A stretch of 64,000 nt of DNA from Thiocapsa marina 5811 (GTDB lineage Bacteria; Pseudomonadota; Gammaproteobacteria; Chromatiales; Chromatiaceae). The stretch spans positions 196,501 to 260,500 of the forward strand of contig NZ_AFWV01000002.1 of the NCBI RefSeq assembly GCF_000223985.1, given 5' to 3'. Made by a program: the position numbers and the translations under genes. Shown piece by piece: positions 1-7,840 of this stretch; the first letter of the stretch is position 1; every line of letters begins with the position of its first letter. A model generated the notes under the pieces. The model was given only the letters and a program-made list of their open reading frames with translations, searched no databases and had not been told where the DNA came from.

Positions 1-208
1 CCAGCGCGGCGACACGCTCCAGGAACTCATCGCTCAGGATGTCCAGCCGCGCCTCGTCGAGGCCGGCCACCGCGAAGAGGTCGATCACCTCGTCCGCATC
101 CACCGCTCCGCCGATCACCTGTCGCACCGCGGCATCGATGTCCCGCTGCCGGGCGCGACTGTCCGGACCCTTGCCGTCGTCCGCCCATGTTGCTCCCAAG
201 TATCGCCC
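1..208 (-). pseudogene. hsdR: HsdR (type I restriction subunit) C-terminal-region fragment, 5' truncated, runs off the window
   Basis: Reading the minus strand from 208 down to 1 gives an open frame whose peptide matches the helical region near the C terminus of type I restriction R subunits. It includes DIDAAVRQVIGGAV, then DEVIDLF.VAGLD and LDILSDEFLERV, the counterpart of the family pattern VIDIF.AAG....ISILSDEF. The frame is closed upstream by TGA at 209-211, and no helicase or nuclease domain of HsdR lies to its right. Above that stop the same frame reads as a 30-codon ORF (301-209) with no HsdR likeness. The 5' part of hsdR is therefore missing here. The rest of the C terminus must lie left of the window. 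Either a remnant or the 3' end of a rearranged gene; family assignment rests on motif memory, not alignment. Confidence 0.65.
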
Positions 209-520
209 TCAAAGACGATGGATCTCATCAAGCTGCTCCGGTGTCGGGCAGTAGCCGGTCGACAGTGCGTGCGTCTGCGAAGAGCGAGCGATTTGATCCA
301 TCAGTGATCGGTTCTGGAGAACTTAGAGTGTTTCTTGCTCGCAGTGCAGGATCCCGAAAAGACAAAGCCCGACGTCTCTGGTTTGGAGAACGCGCGAGCG
401 CTACCGCAGTCACTACCCCGGCTTTTCGTAGCTCATGGCAGGTTACTCCGAGGATCTCGACTTGCGCAGAGACCTATTGCGGATGCTATTCTGAGCGCCT
501 TGAATCGAGCGGAGATCGTC

Positions 521-775
521 ATGACCCATACCATCCTAGCGGAGGTTACCGCCAGCGTGTCCGAATTGAAGAGGAACCCCATGGGGACGGTGGCGGCTGG
601 CGACGGCTTTGCGGTCGCCATCCTCAACCGCAATGAGCCGGCCTTTTACTGCGTGCCGGCTGATGCATACGAGGCGCTGATGGATCGGCTGGAAGACTTG
701 GAGCTCAATGCGCTGGCAGATGCCCGCCTCGCGGACGGACAGGCACCACAGAAGGTGTCGTTGGATGATCTATGA
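521..775 (+). CDS. relB: RelB/StbD (Phd/YefM-like) antitoxin
   Basis: An 84-residue protein starting MTHTILAEVTASVSELK, the usual opening of Phd/YefM-type antitoxins (an early beta strand followed by a helix with SVSELK.NP). It continues with VAILNRNEPAFYCVPADAYEALMDRLED, the conserved 'reuse of name, vary partner' region of StbD/RelB antitoxins. The acidic C-terminal tail (LADARLADGQ...SLDDL) is where such antitoxins wrap around the toxin. The start at 521 was chosen because a GGAG lies about 7 bases upstream and because the open frame further upstream has no family likeness. The stop overlaps the downstream toxin gene by 11 bases, as is typical for translationally coupled toxin-antitoxin pairs. 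Expected to bind DNA and repress its own operon. Confidence 0.85.
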   Translation: MTHTILAEVTASVSELKRNPMGTVAAGDGFAVAILNRNEPAFYCVPADAYEALMDRLEDLELNALADARLADGQAPQKVSLDDL

Positions 776-1046
776 ACTGGCCTTCCATCCGGAGGCGCTG
801 AAGGAATGGGTCAAACTGGATCCATCGGTCAGAACCCAGTTCAAAAAGAAACTCGCCGAACGCCTGCTCAATCCGCGCGTCCCGGCGGCACGACTTTCGG
901 GGCGCTCAAACCGCTACAAGATCAAATTGCGAACGGTGGGCTACCGACTCGTCTATGAGGTTCGGGACGCCGAGTTGCTCATCCTCGTCGTGGCCGTGGG
1001 AAAGCGCGATCGCGATGCGGTCTATCGAATCGCCACGAGTCGTTAG
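765..1046 (+). CDS. relE: RelE/StbE-type mRNA interferase toxin
   Basis: A 93-residue basic protein beginning MIYELAFHPEALKEWVKLDPSVR and ending near RLVYEVRDAELLILVVAVGKRDRDAVY, the standard RelE/ParE fold signature (central YRL.YEV and VVAVGKR segments). RelE toxins cleave mRNA in the ribosomal A site and are held inactive by the antitoxin encoded just upstream. Basic residues in the middle (KIKLRT, QFKKKLAERL) and the C-terminal Arg/Tyr residues fit that family. The ATG at 765 lies inside the end of the antitoxin gene. The length is normal and no disruption is seen. A ParE-like gyrase poison is the alternative, but the StbDE-type partner favours RelE/StbE. Confidence 0.87.
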   Translation: MIYELAFHPEALKEWVKLDPSVRTQFKKKLAERLLNPRVPAARLSGRSNRYKIKLRTVGYRLVYEVRDAELLILVVAVGKRDRDAVYRIATSR

Positions 1047-1139
1047 GGCAGCTACGCTGTGTACTGCGCATCGCCGTCGTTGCGGGTGCATAAGGGTTTG
1101 GGACCGGCGGGATACATTGCCTGTCCCGCCGGGTACGGG

Positions 1140-1331
1140 TCAGCCGAGGCTGCTCAGGACATCGGCCTCGATCTGTCGGGCATAGGGGCCGAAGCGATTT
1201 TGCTGCTCGCTCGCCCACTGCACGTCGGCCCACGTCTGCATCCGCAGCTCGGGCTGGCCTTCCGGGCGGAGACATTCCGCCGAGCGGGGTCGGGCATCAC
1301 GATAGTCTCGGTCGAGATCGATGTCGTACAT
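1140..1331 (-). CDS. Small hypothetical protein (63 aa)
   Basis: A 63-codon minus-strand frame beginning MYDIDLDRDYRDARPRSAEC and containing MQTWADVQWASEQQNRFG. Codon use resembles neighbouring genes (GC-rich third positions), and the peptide is hydrophilic with no signal or membrane segment. No family is recognised. The frame can be extended upstream to 1442, but that part is arginine-rich and looks non-coding, so the internal ATG at 1331 was chosen. It is convergent with the relBE pair. It could be a cytoplasmic accessory protein or a chance frame. Confidence 0.4.
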   Translation of the reverse strand: MYDIDLDRDYRDARPRSAECLRPEGQPELRMQTWADVQWASEQQNRFGPYARQIEADVLSSLG

Positions 1332-1640
1332 GGCTGGATCCTCGGTGCTTCTGGCTGAAAAAGGTCGAAGACGCGGATCCTGAGGCAAAGACTGCACCAA
1401 AATCCGACGACGCCTGTCATCTTTCGGAAACTCTGAGTCCATTCATCGGGAAATTCAATCCCGAGCGGCTGTGTCGCCGTCGGAGTCGTGCTTGGAGATC
1501 AATCGGATCTTGCAAGGTCGGGAGTCGATGAAGGGCGGATCGTGACCAGGCGATGCGCGCCCGCCAGGATTATCGCGATGCGGAGGGTTCGGTCGGTCGG
1601 GCAGCGGCTCGGGGCCTTTGGCGGCCCCGAATTGGTGCAG
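1332..1640. other. Intergenic, no gene supported
   Basis: Open frames here are shadows with arginine/proline-rich composition. Apart from the hairpin at 1641-1665 just to the right, nothing is recognised. Confidence 0.5.
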
Positions 1641-1665
1641 CCCTCGACCCGAAACGGGTCGAGGG
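1641..1665 (-). terminator. Perfect 11-bp hairpin downstream of the cyclophilin gene
   Basis: CCCTCGACCCG (1641-1651), loop AAA, CGGGTCGAGGG (1655-1665). It starts 12 bases after the stop of the minus-strand cyclophilin gene, where a terminator is expected. No T-run follows in either direction, so it may act as a 3' end stabiliser or a weak terminator. Confidence 0.5.
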
Positions 1666-1676
1666 TTCTACCGACC

Positions 1677-2255
1677 TTAGAGCGCGCGGCAATCCGAGAG
1701 GACGACCTCGGTCTTGGTTCCGCCGGAGCGCGAACCCTGTGCTTCCATCGCCTCGACGACATCCATTCCCTCGACGACCTTGCCGAAGACCACGTGCTTG
1801 CCGTCCAGCCAAGGTGTCGCATCGACCGTGATGAAGAATTGCGACCCGTTGGTGTTGGGACCGGCGTTGGCCATCGAGAGCATGCCGGCCTCGGTGTGCT
1901 TCAGCTCGAAGTTCTCGTCGGCGAACTTCTCCCCGTAGATGGATTCGCCGCCCGTGCCGTTGCCGCGGGTGAAGTCCCCGCCCTGGATCATGAAGCCCGG
2001 GATGATCCGATGGAAGGGACTGCCGGCATAGGTGAGCGGCTTGCCGCTCTTGCCCATGCCCTTCTCGCCGGTGCAGAGCGCGCGGAAGTTCTCGGCCGTC
2101 TTCGGGACCACGTCGGCGAACAGCTCGATCGTAATGGTGCCGGCGGGCTCGCCGCCGATCGTCACGTCCAACGCGACCTTGGGGTTGTCAGCAAGAGCGG
2201 GTGTCGTCATAGCAGCTAAGAGTACCGTGGTGAGGTAAAGGGATGGTTTTGACAT
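1677..2255 (-). CDS. ppiA: Periplasmic cyclophilin-type peptidyl-prolyl cis-trans isomerase
   Basis: A 192-residue protein with a Sec signal peptide ([22 protein letters not shown], cleavage after about residue 22) followed by a complete cyclophilin domain. Family hallmarks are visible: [16 protein letters not shown] with the catalytic Arg, [37 protein letters not shown] and [12 protein letters not shown]. It catalyses cis-trans isomerisation of X-Pro bonds, here probably in the periplasm. The sequence, with the GESIYG loop and tryptophan in the [10 protein letters not shown] segment, is closer to the eukaryote-like cyclophilin A subgroup than to E. coli PpiA. The start at 2255 is supported by AGGA about 8 bases upstream and by the signal peptide. 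It is monocistronic between a hairpin downstream and a membrane-protein gene upstream. Confidence 0.92.
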   Translation of the reverse strand: MSKPSLYLTTVLLAAMTTPALADNPKVALDVTIGGEPAGTITIELFADVVPKTAENFRALCTGEKGMGKSGKPLTYAGSPFHRIIPGFMIQGGDFTRGNGTGGESIYGEKFADENFELKHTEAGMLSMANAGPNTNGSQFFITVDATPWLDGKHVVFGKVVEGMDVVEAMEAQGSRSGGTKTEVVLSDCRAL

Positions 2256-2323
2256 GGTCAATTCCTGTCGTGGTGGAACCTTGTGGGTGATCGTCGGATA
2301 AAAAGGCCGGGGGCGGCCGCGTA

Positions 2324-3019
2324 TTATGCGACAGGCGGCTCCGTCTCGCTCCCGACGAGTCCCTCCGGCGGAGGACACCGTGCAACCAACGCATCGGGCA
2401 GCTCTCCGCGGCCGGCTTGGTAGAGCGCGCCGGACTCGAGCATGATGGTCACCATCACGGCAAGCAACAGGGGCACAACGCCGATGCGTGCCCAGATGGC
2501 GCTGGCCATGTCTTGGGACTCGATCTTGTGCCGCTCCATCTCCTGCATCGCCGGCGGAAGCGTCCTCAGCTGTGCCGCGATCTCGGTCTCGTCCGGCTTG
2601 CCGATCAGGGCGATGCTCAGGATCGCGGCGCACACCAGGTAGGCGATCACGATCAGCCGATAGCGGCTTGCGGCCAACCGCCAGTGGGCTGCGGCGAACC
2701 AGCTCGTGTTCTTGCCGCGTTGCCTGGACCGCATCCAGGTGACACCGATCAGCACCAATGAAAGGGCGAGCGGGATCGAGACCGCAAGCCACTTGTAACG
2801 CCCGATCATCGAATCGGGCTCCGCCATCGAGCCCGCGAGCAGCGCAACCCCGATCATGAGGTTGAAGACGATCAGGTTGACCATCGCCAGCTCATGCGGC
2901 GTCTTGGCCTTGCGGCGGGTTGTCTCATCGACGGGGAAGAACATGGTTGTCGCGTCCGTGGAGGTCAATCGGAACGTCCGATCCGGGTCGCGCGAAGACC
3001 GCCCCGGAAACGACTTCAT
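2324..3019 (-). CDS. Hypothetical membrane protein with four predicted transmembrane segments
   Basis: A 231-residue protein not assigned to a family. After a hydrophilic start it has hydrophobic stretches around [58 protein letters not shown] and [16 protein letters not shown], consistent with an inner-membrane protein. A loop between the third and fourth segments is charged. The C terminus is Pro/Glu-rich. The start at 3019 has GAGG seven bases upstream. An internal ATG at 2944 ([14 protein letters not shown]) begins the part that looks best conserved, but lacks a ribosome site. It shares a 155-bp divergent interval with the TerB-like gene. Confidence 0.7.
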   Translation of the reverse strand: MKSFPGRSSRDPDRTFRLTSTDATTMFFPVDETTRRKAKTPHELAMVNLIVFNLMIGVALLAGSMAEPDSMIGRYKWLAVSIPLALSLVLIGVTWMRSRQRGKNTSWFAAAHWRLAASRYRLIVIAYLVCAAILSIALIGKPDETEIAAQLRTLPPAMQEMERHKIESQDMASAIWARIGVVPLLLAVMVTIMLESGALYQAGRGELPDALVARCPPPEGLVGSETEPPVA

Positions 3020-3174
3020 TTTGGAGCCTCTGCTCCCGAGAACGCAAACCCGAGAGACGGGACAACGCGCGGTGCCGGTCCCTGAACCGGACCCGGGCGC
3101 GGCGGTGCGGTCGGGTTTGTGCGATCATCGCTCGACCGTCACGAAAACGAAATCACCGAGGAGCCAGGACGAGG

Positions 3175-3591
3175 ATGCCCGAGATCACCACTTACGCGGA
3201 CAACAGCGCCGAGGCTATGCTGCGCGTCATCTCACTTTTCATCATCGGCGACGGGGAGGTGAAGGACGAGGAGATGGAGATGCTCGAGCAGCTCGGCGTG
3301 TTCGAGCGCTTCGGCGTCGACCGCGATGACTTCGCGCGGATCTTCGACGGTTACTGCGACGATCTCATCGCCCACGCGGGCACGGCTCGCTTCGTCGGGC
3401 TCGCCGATCCGGATTGGGTCGACACCATCCTGGCGCCGGTCACCGACCGCGTCTCGCGCCGGACCTTGGCGCGGATGCTCCTGCTGCTGGCGCGCTCGGA
3501 CGGCTTCTTTGCCGACGCCGAGCTCGCGATCTATCGTCAAATGCTCGACCGTTGGGAGATCGAGATCGACTCACTCGCCGACCCGGACTGA
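3175..3591 (+). CDS. TerB-like (tellurite-resistance TerB domain) protein
   Basis: A 138-residue acidic, all-helical protein. The central block LRVISLFIIGDGEVKDEEMEMLEQL matches the TerB/DjlA-N pattern in which an Asp-Gly-x-hydrophobic turn (GDGEV, later SDGFFADAELAIYRQM) binds metal or stabilises paired helices. TerB-domain proteins are cytoplasmic and linked with metal-ion or stress sensing at membranes; their exact role is unclear. Start at 3175 follows GAGGAGCCAGGACGAGG, a strong ribosome site. A perfect hairpin directly follows the stop. No ter operon is nearby, so the link to tellurite is only by domain. Confidence 0.75.
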   Translation: MPEITTYADNSAEAMLRVISLFIIGDGEVKDEEMEMLEQLGVFERFGVDRDDFARIFDGYCDDLIAHAGTARFVGLADPDWVDTILAPVTDRVSRRTLARMLLLLARSDGFFADAELAIYRQMLDRWEIEIDSLADPD

Positions 3592-3593
3592 GC

Positions 3594-3613
3594 GGCGGCC
3601 GATACAGGCCGCC
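3594..3613 (+). terminator. Hairpin directly after the TerB-like gene
   Basis: GGCGGCC (3594-3600), loop GATACA, GGCCGCC (3607-3613), starting three bases after the stop codon. There is no T-run, so this is terminator-like rather than a classical intrinsic terminator. Confidence 0.45.
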
Positions 3614-3775
3614 GGCCGTGCGCCAGGCAGGGCTCGGCTCAATTCAACAAAGGTGACGCCTGAATCCGGCATTTAGAACCGAAAAGGCACAAAGGACGCA
3701 AAGGAAAACAAGATGTTGCAATGCGAATATTGTTCACCCCTCGGCTGAATAGCGTCATTACACGGAGTGCCTGAC

Positions 3776-5305
3776 ATGACCCAGTCCATCCTCGTCGGAA
3801 AAGGGCCCGAGCCGGTCTCGATCCTCTCGCGCATGGCCAACCGGCACGGTCTGGTCGCGGGTGCGACGGGCACAGGCAAGACGGTGACCTTGCAGCGGCT
3901 CGCCGAGCAATTCAGCCGCATCGGCGTGCCCGTGTTCCTCGCCGACGTCAAGGGGGACCTCGCGGGTATCAGCCAGCCGGGCGGCGGCAACCGGCGTGTC
4001 GCCGAGCGGGTTGCCGAGATGGGCTTGGAGCAGGAGGAGGGCTTTGTCTTTGCCGGCAATCCGGTGATGTTCTGGGACATCGAGGGCCGACAGGGCCATC
4101 CGGTCCGCACGACCCTGACCGAGATGGGGCCGGTGTTGTTGTCGCGGCTTCTGAATCTCAACGAGGTGCAGGAAGGCGTCATCAACATCGTCTTCCATGT
4201 CGCCGACGAGAACGGCTGGCTGCTTCTGGATCTGAAGGATCTGCGCGCCTTGTTGGCGCATGTGGCCGAGAACGCCGCGGAGCTCCGGACCCGTTACGGG
4301 AACGTCTCCTCGGCGAGTGTGGGCGCGATCCAGCGGCGCCTGCTGGTCATCGAGAAGCAGGGCGGGGATCTCCTCTTCGGCGAGCCTGCGCTCGCGTTGC
4401 AGGACATGATGCAGACCGACGAGCGGGGCCGCGGTTATATCAACATCCTGGCCGCGGATACGCTCATCCACACCCCGGAGATCTATTCGACCTTCCTGCT
4501 CTGGCTCCTCTCCGAGCTGTTCGAGGAGCTGCCCGAGGCGGGCGACCAAGACAAGCCCAAACTGGTCTTCTTCTTCGACGAGGCGCATCTGCTCTTCAAA
4601 GACGCGCCCAAGGTCCTGCTCGACAAGATCGAGCAGGTCGTGCGGCTGATCCGTTCCAAGGGTGTCGGGGTCTATTTCGTCACGCAGAACCCGATGGATG
4701 TCCCGGACACCGTGCTCGGGCAGCTCGGCAACCGAATACAGCACGCCTTGCGCGCCTTCACGCCGCGCGATCAGCGCGCGGTGCGGGTCGCCGCCGAGAC
4801 CTTCCGACAGAATCCGGCGCTCGACACCGAGGCCACCATCACCGCGCTCGGCGTCGGCGAGGCGCTCGTCTCGACCCTCGACGAGCAGGGGATCCCGGGC
4901 ATCGTCCAGCGGGTGAACGTCGCGCCGCCCGGAAGTCACCTCGGCCCGATCGAGCCCGAGGCGCGCAAGGCCGTCATGGAGCAGTCGTTGGTGAAGGGGG
5001 TCTACGACGTCACGATCGACCGAGTCTCCGCCTACGAGATCCTGGAGCAGCGCGCCGAGCAGGCCGCCGCGGCCTCGGCCGCGCCCGAGATCCCCGATCT
5101 GTCCGAGTACTTCGGCCGAGGCGGCAAGACCGCCCCGACGTCGTCGACCGGCAAGGCCCCCGCCCGACGCGCCAGCACGCGTCAGACCCCCGTGGAAGCC
5201 TTCGCGACCAGTGCCATGCGCTCGCTCGGCAGCCAGATCGGTCGTCAGCTTGTCCGCGGGATCATGGGCTCGCTGACCGGCGGGGGTACGCGCGGGCGCA
5301 GGTAA
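3776..5305 (+). CDS. HerA/VirB4-like ATPase, DUF853 family (YjgR-like)
   Basis: A 509-residue P-loop ATPase. The Walker A motif GATGTGKTVTLQ lies near residue 30, and Walker B is KLVFFFDEAHLLF near residue 265. Between them are the DUF853 landmarks LADVKGDLAGISQPGGGN and IGRQ-like basic segments. VYFVTQNPMDVPDTVLGQLGNRIQHALRAFTPRDQRAV is the sensor region shared with HerA translocases. The C-terminal 80 residues are Ala/Pro/Thr-rich and probably flexible. Members form hexamers and are thought to act on DNA or proteins, but the physiological role is unknown. A GTG at 3767 is in frame, but the ATG at 3776 has GGAG eight bases upstream and was preferred. It stands alone between the TerB-like gene and a decayed gene. 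Confidence 0.88.
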   Translation: MTQSILVGKGPEPVSILSRMANRHGLVAGATGTGKTVTLQRLAEQFSRIGVPVFLADVKGDLAGISQPGGGNRRVAERVAEMGLEQEEGFVFAGNPVMFWDIEGRQGHPVRTTLTEMGPVLLSRLLNLNEVQEGVINIVFHVADENGWLLLDLKDLRALLAHVAENAAELRTRYGNVSSASVGAIQRRLLVIEKQGGDLLFGEPALALQDMMQTDERGRGYINILAADTLIHTPEIYSTFLLWLLSELFEELPEAGDQDKPKLVFFFDEAHLLFKDAPKVLLDKIEQVVRLIRSKGVGVYFVTQNPMDVPDTVLGQLGNRIQHALRAFTPRDQRAVRVAAETFRQNPALDTEATITALGVGEALVSTLDEQGIPGIVQRVNVAPPGSHLGPIEPEARKAVMEQSLVKGVYDVTIDRVSAYEILEQRAEQAAAASAAPEIPDLSEYFGRGGKTAPTSSTGKAPARRASTRQTPVEAFATSAMRSLGSQIGRQLVRGIMGSLTGGGTRGRR

Positions 5306-5559
5306 CCAGCCCCGGCAGTCGACCGCTTCGCGCCGCATGCAAGGGTTTGACGCGGTCGGTGATCTCGTCTATTAAATTTCTCATACATCGGGTGATGGCC
5401 GTTCTACGGCCGGATCCGGGGTATCGGACACACACGAGACGCTCCCGAACGAGGTTCGGATGGGCAGCACAGCGCAGGGCAGGCCGCCCGAGAGTCGGGC
5501 CCGGCTGCTGTTTGATCGGTACGCGCTTGCAGGAAACGACGACTACGAAGGACATTATT

Positions 5560-5935
5560 CCGCCGCTCTCGGCGTCGAGATCCTCTCGGACGGAGACTAC
5601 TGGCTGGCTGTCGGCGTCGTCGATCCACCGAAGCCGCTCTCGACATGGATCCTCGCCCGTACAATCAGTTCGACCCAGAGCGAGGCGGTAGGCGATACGC
5701 GTCTTATTGGTGTCGAACCATTCCGTTAGGCCTTTCGCAAGGGGCTCGCTCTGGCACAGAACCCCGAGCTCCGTGTTCAGCTTGCCGGAGCGCGGATCCG
5801 GATTCGGGGATCCGACGAAGAGAGCCTCTTGATCGAAAACCGAGGTCTTGGCGTGCAGGCTGACCCCCGATGAGCCGATGAGCCGATGAGCTTGGTGAAC
5901 TTGCCCCGTTCCACAAGGCGCGGTCGGTTCAGTGT
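5560..5935 (-). pseudogene. Phospholipase D-family (cardiolipin synthase-like) C-terminal remnant with frameshift
   Basis: On the minus strand, below about 5870, the frame reads SGVSLHAKTSVFD then FVGSPNPDPRSGKLNTELGV. This is the second HKD motif (HxK....D) of the phospholipase D superfamily followed by its G(S)xNxDPRS..LNTE block. Further on are TRIAYRLAL and LRWIDDADSQPVV, like the ends of cardiolipin synthase C-type proteins. Upstream, LVERGKFTKLIGSS continues in a different frame. The shift falls at an 8-bp tandem repeat, and removing one repeat unit rejoins the two frames exactly. The first HKD domain and any start codon are missing (in-frame TAA near 5957), so this is a remnant, not a working gene. 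The plus-strand frame at 5460-5729 is its shadow. Confidence 0.72.
5869..5892 (+). repeat. 8-bp tandem repeat, three copies
   Basis: GATGAGCC, GATGAGCC, GATGAGCT in tandem. It lies inside the phospholipase D remnant, at the exact place where the reading frame changes. Confidence 0.85.
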
Positions 5936-5979
5936 CGCGTCATGAACGTTAGGCAATTATGACCTGGAGATGATAAACA

Positions 5980-6864
5980 ATGCTCGAACAGCTGCCGGCG
6001 CCTGACAACGACAGGTATCGATTCACCTGCTCTTCCGGAGATCATGCCGACGAGCAGTACGAACTGCGCCTCAGCGTTTGTCCCAACCCGGTTTGTCGAT
6101 GCGGGTCCATCTCCATCCAGATGACCTCGGACGCCTCGACCGATCACGGGGTCTCGCTTCCGCCGGCAACATTTCTGATCGACGTGATGAACGGTTGCCT
6201 CGATACGACGGGCGACAAGACGATGCAGGCTGAGCAAGCCCTGGGGGAGCTCTTTGTTGATCGCTTATCGGACGAGGATTGGGCATCGCTGAGAGGTATT
6301 TTCTTCTCCGTGAAGCGCTTCCTGACGGAAAACGCCGCGGATGAAGATCTCGATGTCTATTTCCCGGTTTCTGAGATCGATCGCGACAGTTTAATGGTGG
6401 ATTTCCACCAGATTCTGCCATATGCGGAGATAAAGCTTGTCGAAGCCTGCGACAAGCGATTTGCGCTGATGGAGCACTATTGCGTCAAGCCGGGGTGCAG
6501 CTGCTCGGATGTCTTCGTCACCTTGGTGAACGCGGACGTCGTCAGCGAGGTTCCGTCGGCCGACGACGAGCCCGTGCTGGTCATCGATTACAAGAGCAGG
6601 AGTTGGCGCGTTGAGAGGCTTGGTCGTGAAAACGCCGTTCTGTTGGAGCACCTCGGAACAAGGCTCAGCACGGAAGACGATGCACGCCACTTTCAAGCTC
6701 GTCACGATCGACTTCGGTCGCTTTACCTCTTATACAAGCAGCGCCATCGCTCGGGTTCTTCCACCAGGGTTCGAGATGCACGCAAAGTCGGTCGAAATGA
6801 TCCTTGTCCCTGCGGTAGCGGCAAGAAATACAAGAAGTGCTGCTTGGGCTCCGCGGGTCGCTGA
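5980..6864 (+). CDS. SEC-C motif protein of unknown function
   Basis: A 294-residue cytoplasmic protein. The last 25 residues are a textbook SEC-C zinc-binding motif, [18 protein letters not shown], as found at the end of SecA and in many stand-alone proteins. The body carries further cysteine clusters ([10 protein letters not shown] near residue 37 and [10 protein letters not shown] near residue 170), which look like two diverged copies of a zinc ligand set, possibly two repeats of one domain. No enzymatic motif is recognised. Start at 5980 has GGAG 13 bases upstream. The gene is followed after 37 bases by the methyltransferase gene on the same strand, so the two may be co-transcribed. Confidence 0.75.
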   Translation: MLEQLPAPDNDRYRFTCSSGDHADEQYELRLSVCPNPVCRCGSISIQMTSDASTDHGVSLPPATFLIDVMNGCLDTTGDKTMQAEQALGELFVDRLSDEDWASLRGIFFSVKRFLTENAADEDLDVYFPVSEIDRDSLMVDFHQILPYAEIKLVEACDKRFALMEHYCVKPGCSCSDVFVTLVNADVVSEVPSADDEPVLVIDYKSRSWRVERLGRENAVLLEHLGTRLSTEDDARHFQARHDRLRSLYLLYKQRHRSGSSTRVRDARKVGRNDPCPCGSGKKYKKCCLGSAGR

Positions 6865-6901
6865 TTGCTACATCAGGAACAACCGGACGTCGGACCGCGC
6901 A

Positions 6902-7759
6902 ATGCCGAAGCACATCACGAGCGTGATCGACAATTTTCGTGGAGATCCATCCGAGACCTATTCGGTGCGCTGTATCGAGTCGTTTCGGACGGTGGACAGG
7001 ATCTTCCGGGCTCTCGCGGATGATTCGGTCGATCCGACCGAGGGCACGAAGATCGAAGCACGGGCGGATGTCGAAAGCGATCGGCCTGACCCGGAGCCGA
7101 CGACTCAGGCGTCGGTGCAAACGCGGTGGCGCTTCGATCAGGAAGTTGCCGAGAATTTTCCCGTCGAGGCGCGTCAAAATATCCCCGATTACGCCCGCGT
7201 GCTTGACGTCTGCATCGAGGTTGCAGACATGTTCTTGGAGAAGGACGCCCCGGTGATCGATGTCGGTTGTGCCTTGGGCGAGGCATTGAAACGTCTTTAC
7301 GCGCGCGGTTATCGGCGTTTGTACGGCATCGATAACTCAAGCGATATGCTGGCGCGAGCGTTCAATACGACGGATCGCGCAATAACCTATATCCTTTCCG
7401 ACAAGTTTTCGTCCGAGCATGGCCCCTATCGGCTGGTGACCGCCAACTGGACGCTCCATTTCATCAAACAGCGGGAGGCGTATTTAAGGGACATCCATGC
7501 AGCGCTCGAAGACGGCGGTTTTCTCGTCTTGACCGAAAAGGTGATGCTGTCATCGATGATGGATCGTCTCTATAAGCAATTCAAGTTGGACGCGGGACTG
7601 AGTCAGGACTATATCGATTACAAGGAAGAGGCGTTGAAGGATGTCCTCGTGACCTATCCGTTGGATTGGTATCTGGTCAAGCTCAGGCAGATCGGTTTTC
7701 GGTCGGTGGAGATTCTCAACGCGAGACTGTCGTTCGTGACCTTTCTCGCGCGCAAGTAG
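6902..7759 (+). CDS. CmoA-like SAM-binding (carboxy-SAM synthase/methyltransferase fold) protein
   Basis: A 285-residue class I methyltransferase-fold protein. From about residue 75 it follows the CmoA layout: W.FD..VAENFP....QNIPDYARVLD, then SAM motif I VIDVGCALGEALKRL (residues 118-132), YGIDNSSDML, the acidic/aromatic LVTANWTLHFIK, and GGFLVLTEKVM. CmoA proper makes carboxy-SAM for tRNA wobble-uridine modification and normally neighbours cmoB, which is absent here. An N-terminal extension of about 75 residues is not part of CmoA. The methyltransferase function could therefore differ. The ATG at 6902 has only a weak ribosome site; the same frame is open further upstream across the SEC-C gene. 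Confidence 0.7.
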   Translation: MPKHITSVIDNFRGDPSETYSVRCIESFRTVDRIFRALADDSVDPTEGTKIEARADVESDRPDPEPTTQASVQTRWRFDQEVAENFPVEARQNIPDYARVLDVCIEVADMFLEKDAPVIDVGCALGEALKRLYARGYRRLYGIDNSSDMLARAFNTTDRAITYILSDKFSSEHGPYRLVTANWTLHFIKQREAYLRDIHAALEDGGFLVLTEKVMLSSMMDRLYKQFKLDAGLSQDYIDYKEEALKDVLVTYPLDWYLVKLRQIGFRSVEILNARLSFVTFLARK

Positions 7760-7840
7760 AGGGTTTTGTCGTCCGGACCGATGGCGATACGGTGATGTTT
7801 TCGGGTGTTTTACGTCGAAGGCAATCAGGAGGGTATCTCG

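Noticed and set aside
5460-5729. 89-codon plus-strand frame with fairly normal composition
   Set aside because: It lies antisense to the phospholipase D remnant, whose minus-strand peptide has the HKD motif; the plus frame has no recognisable likeness.
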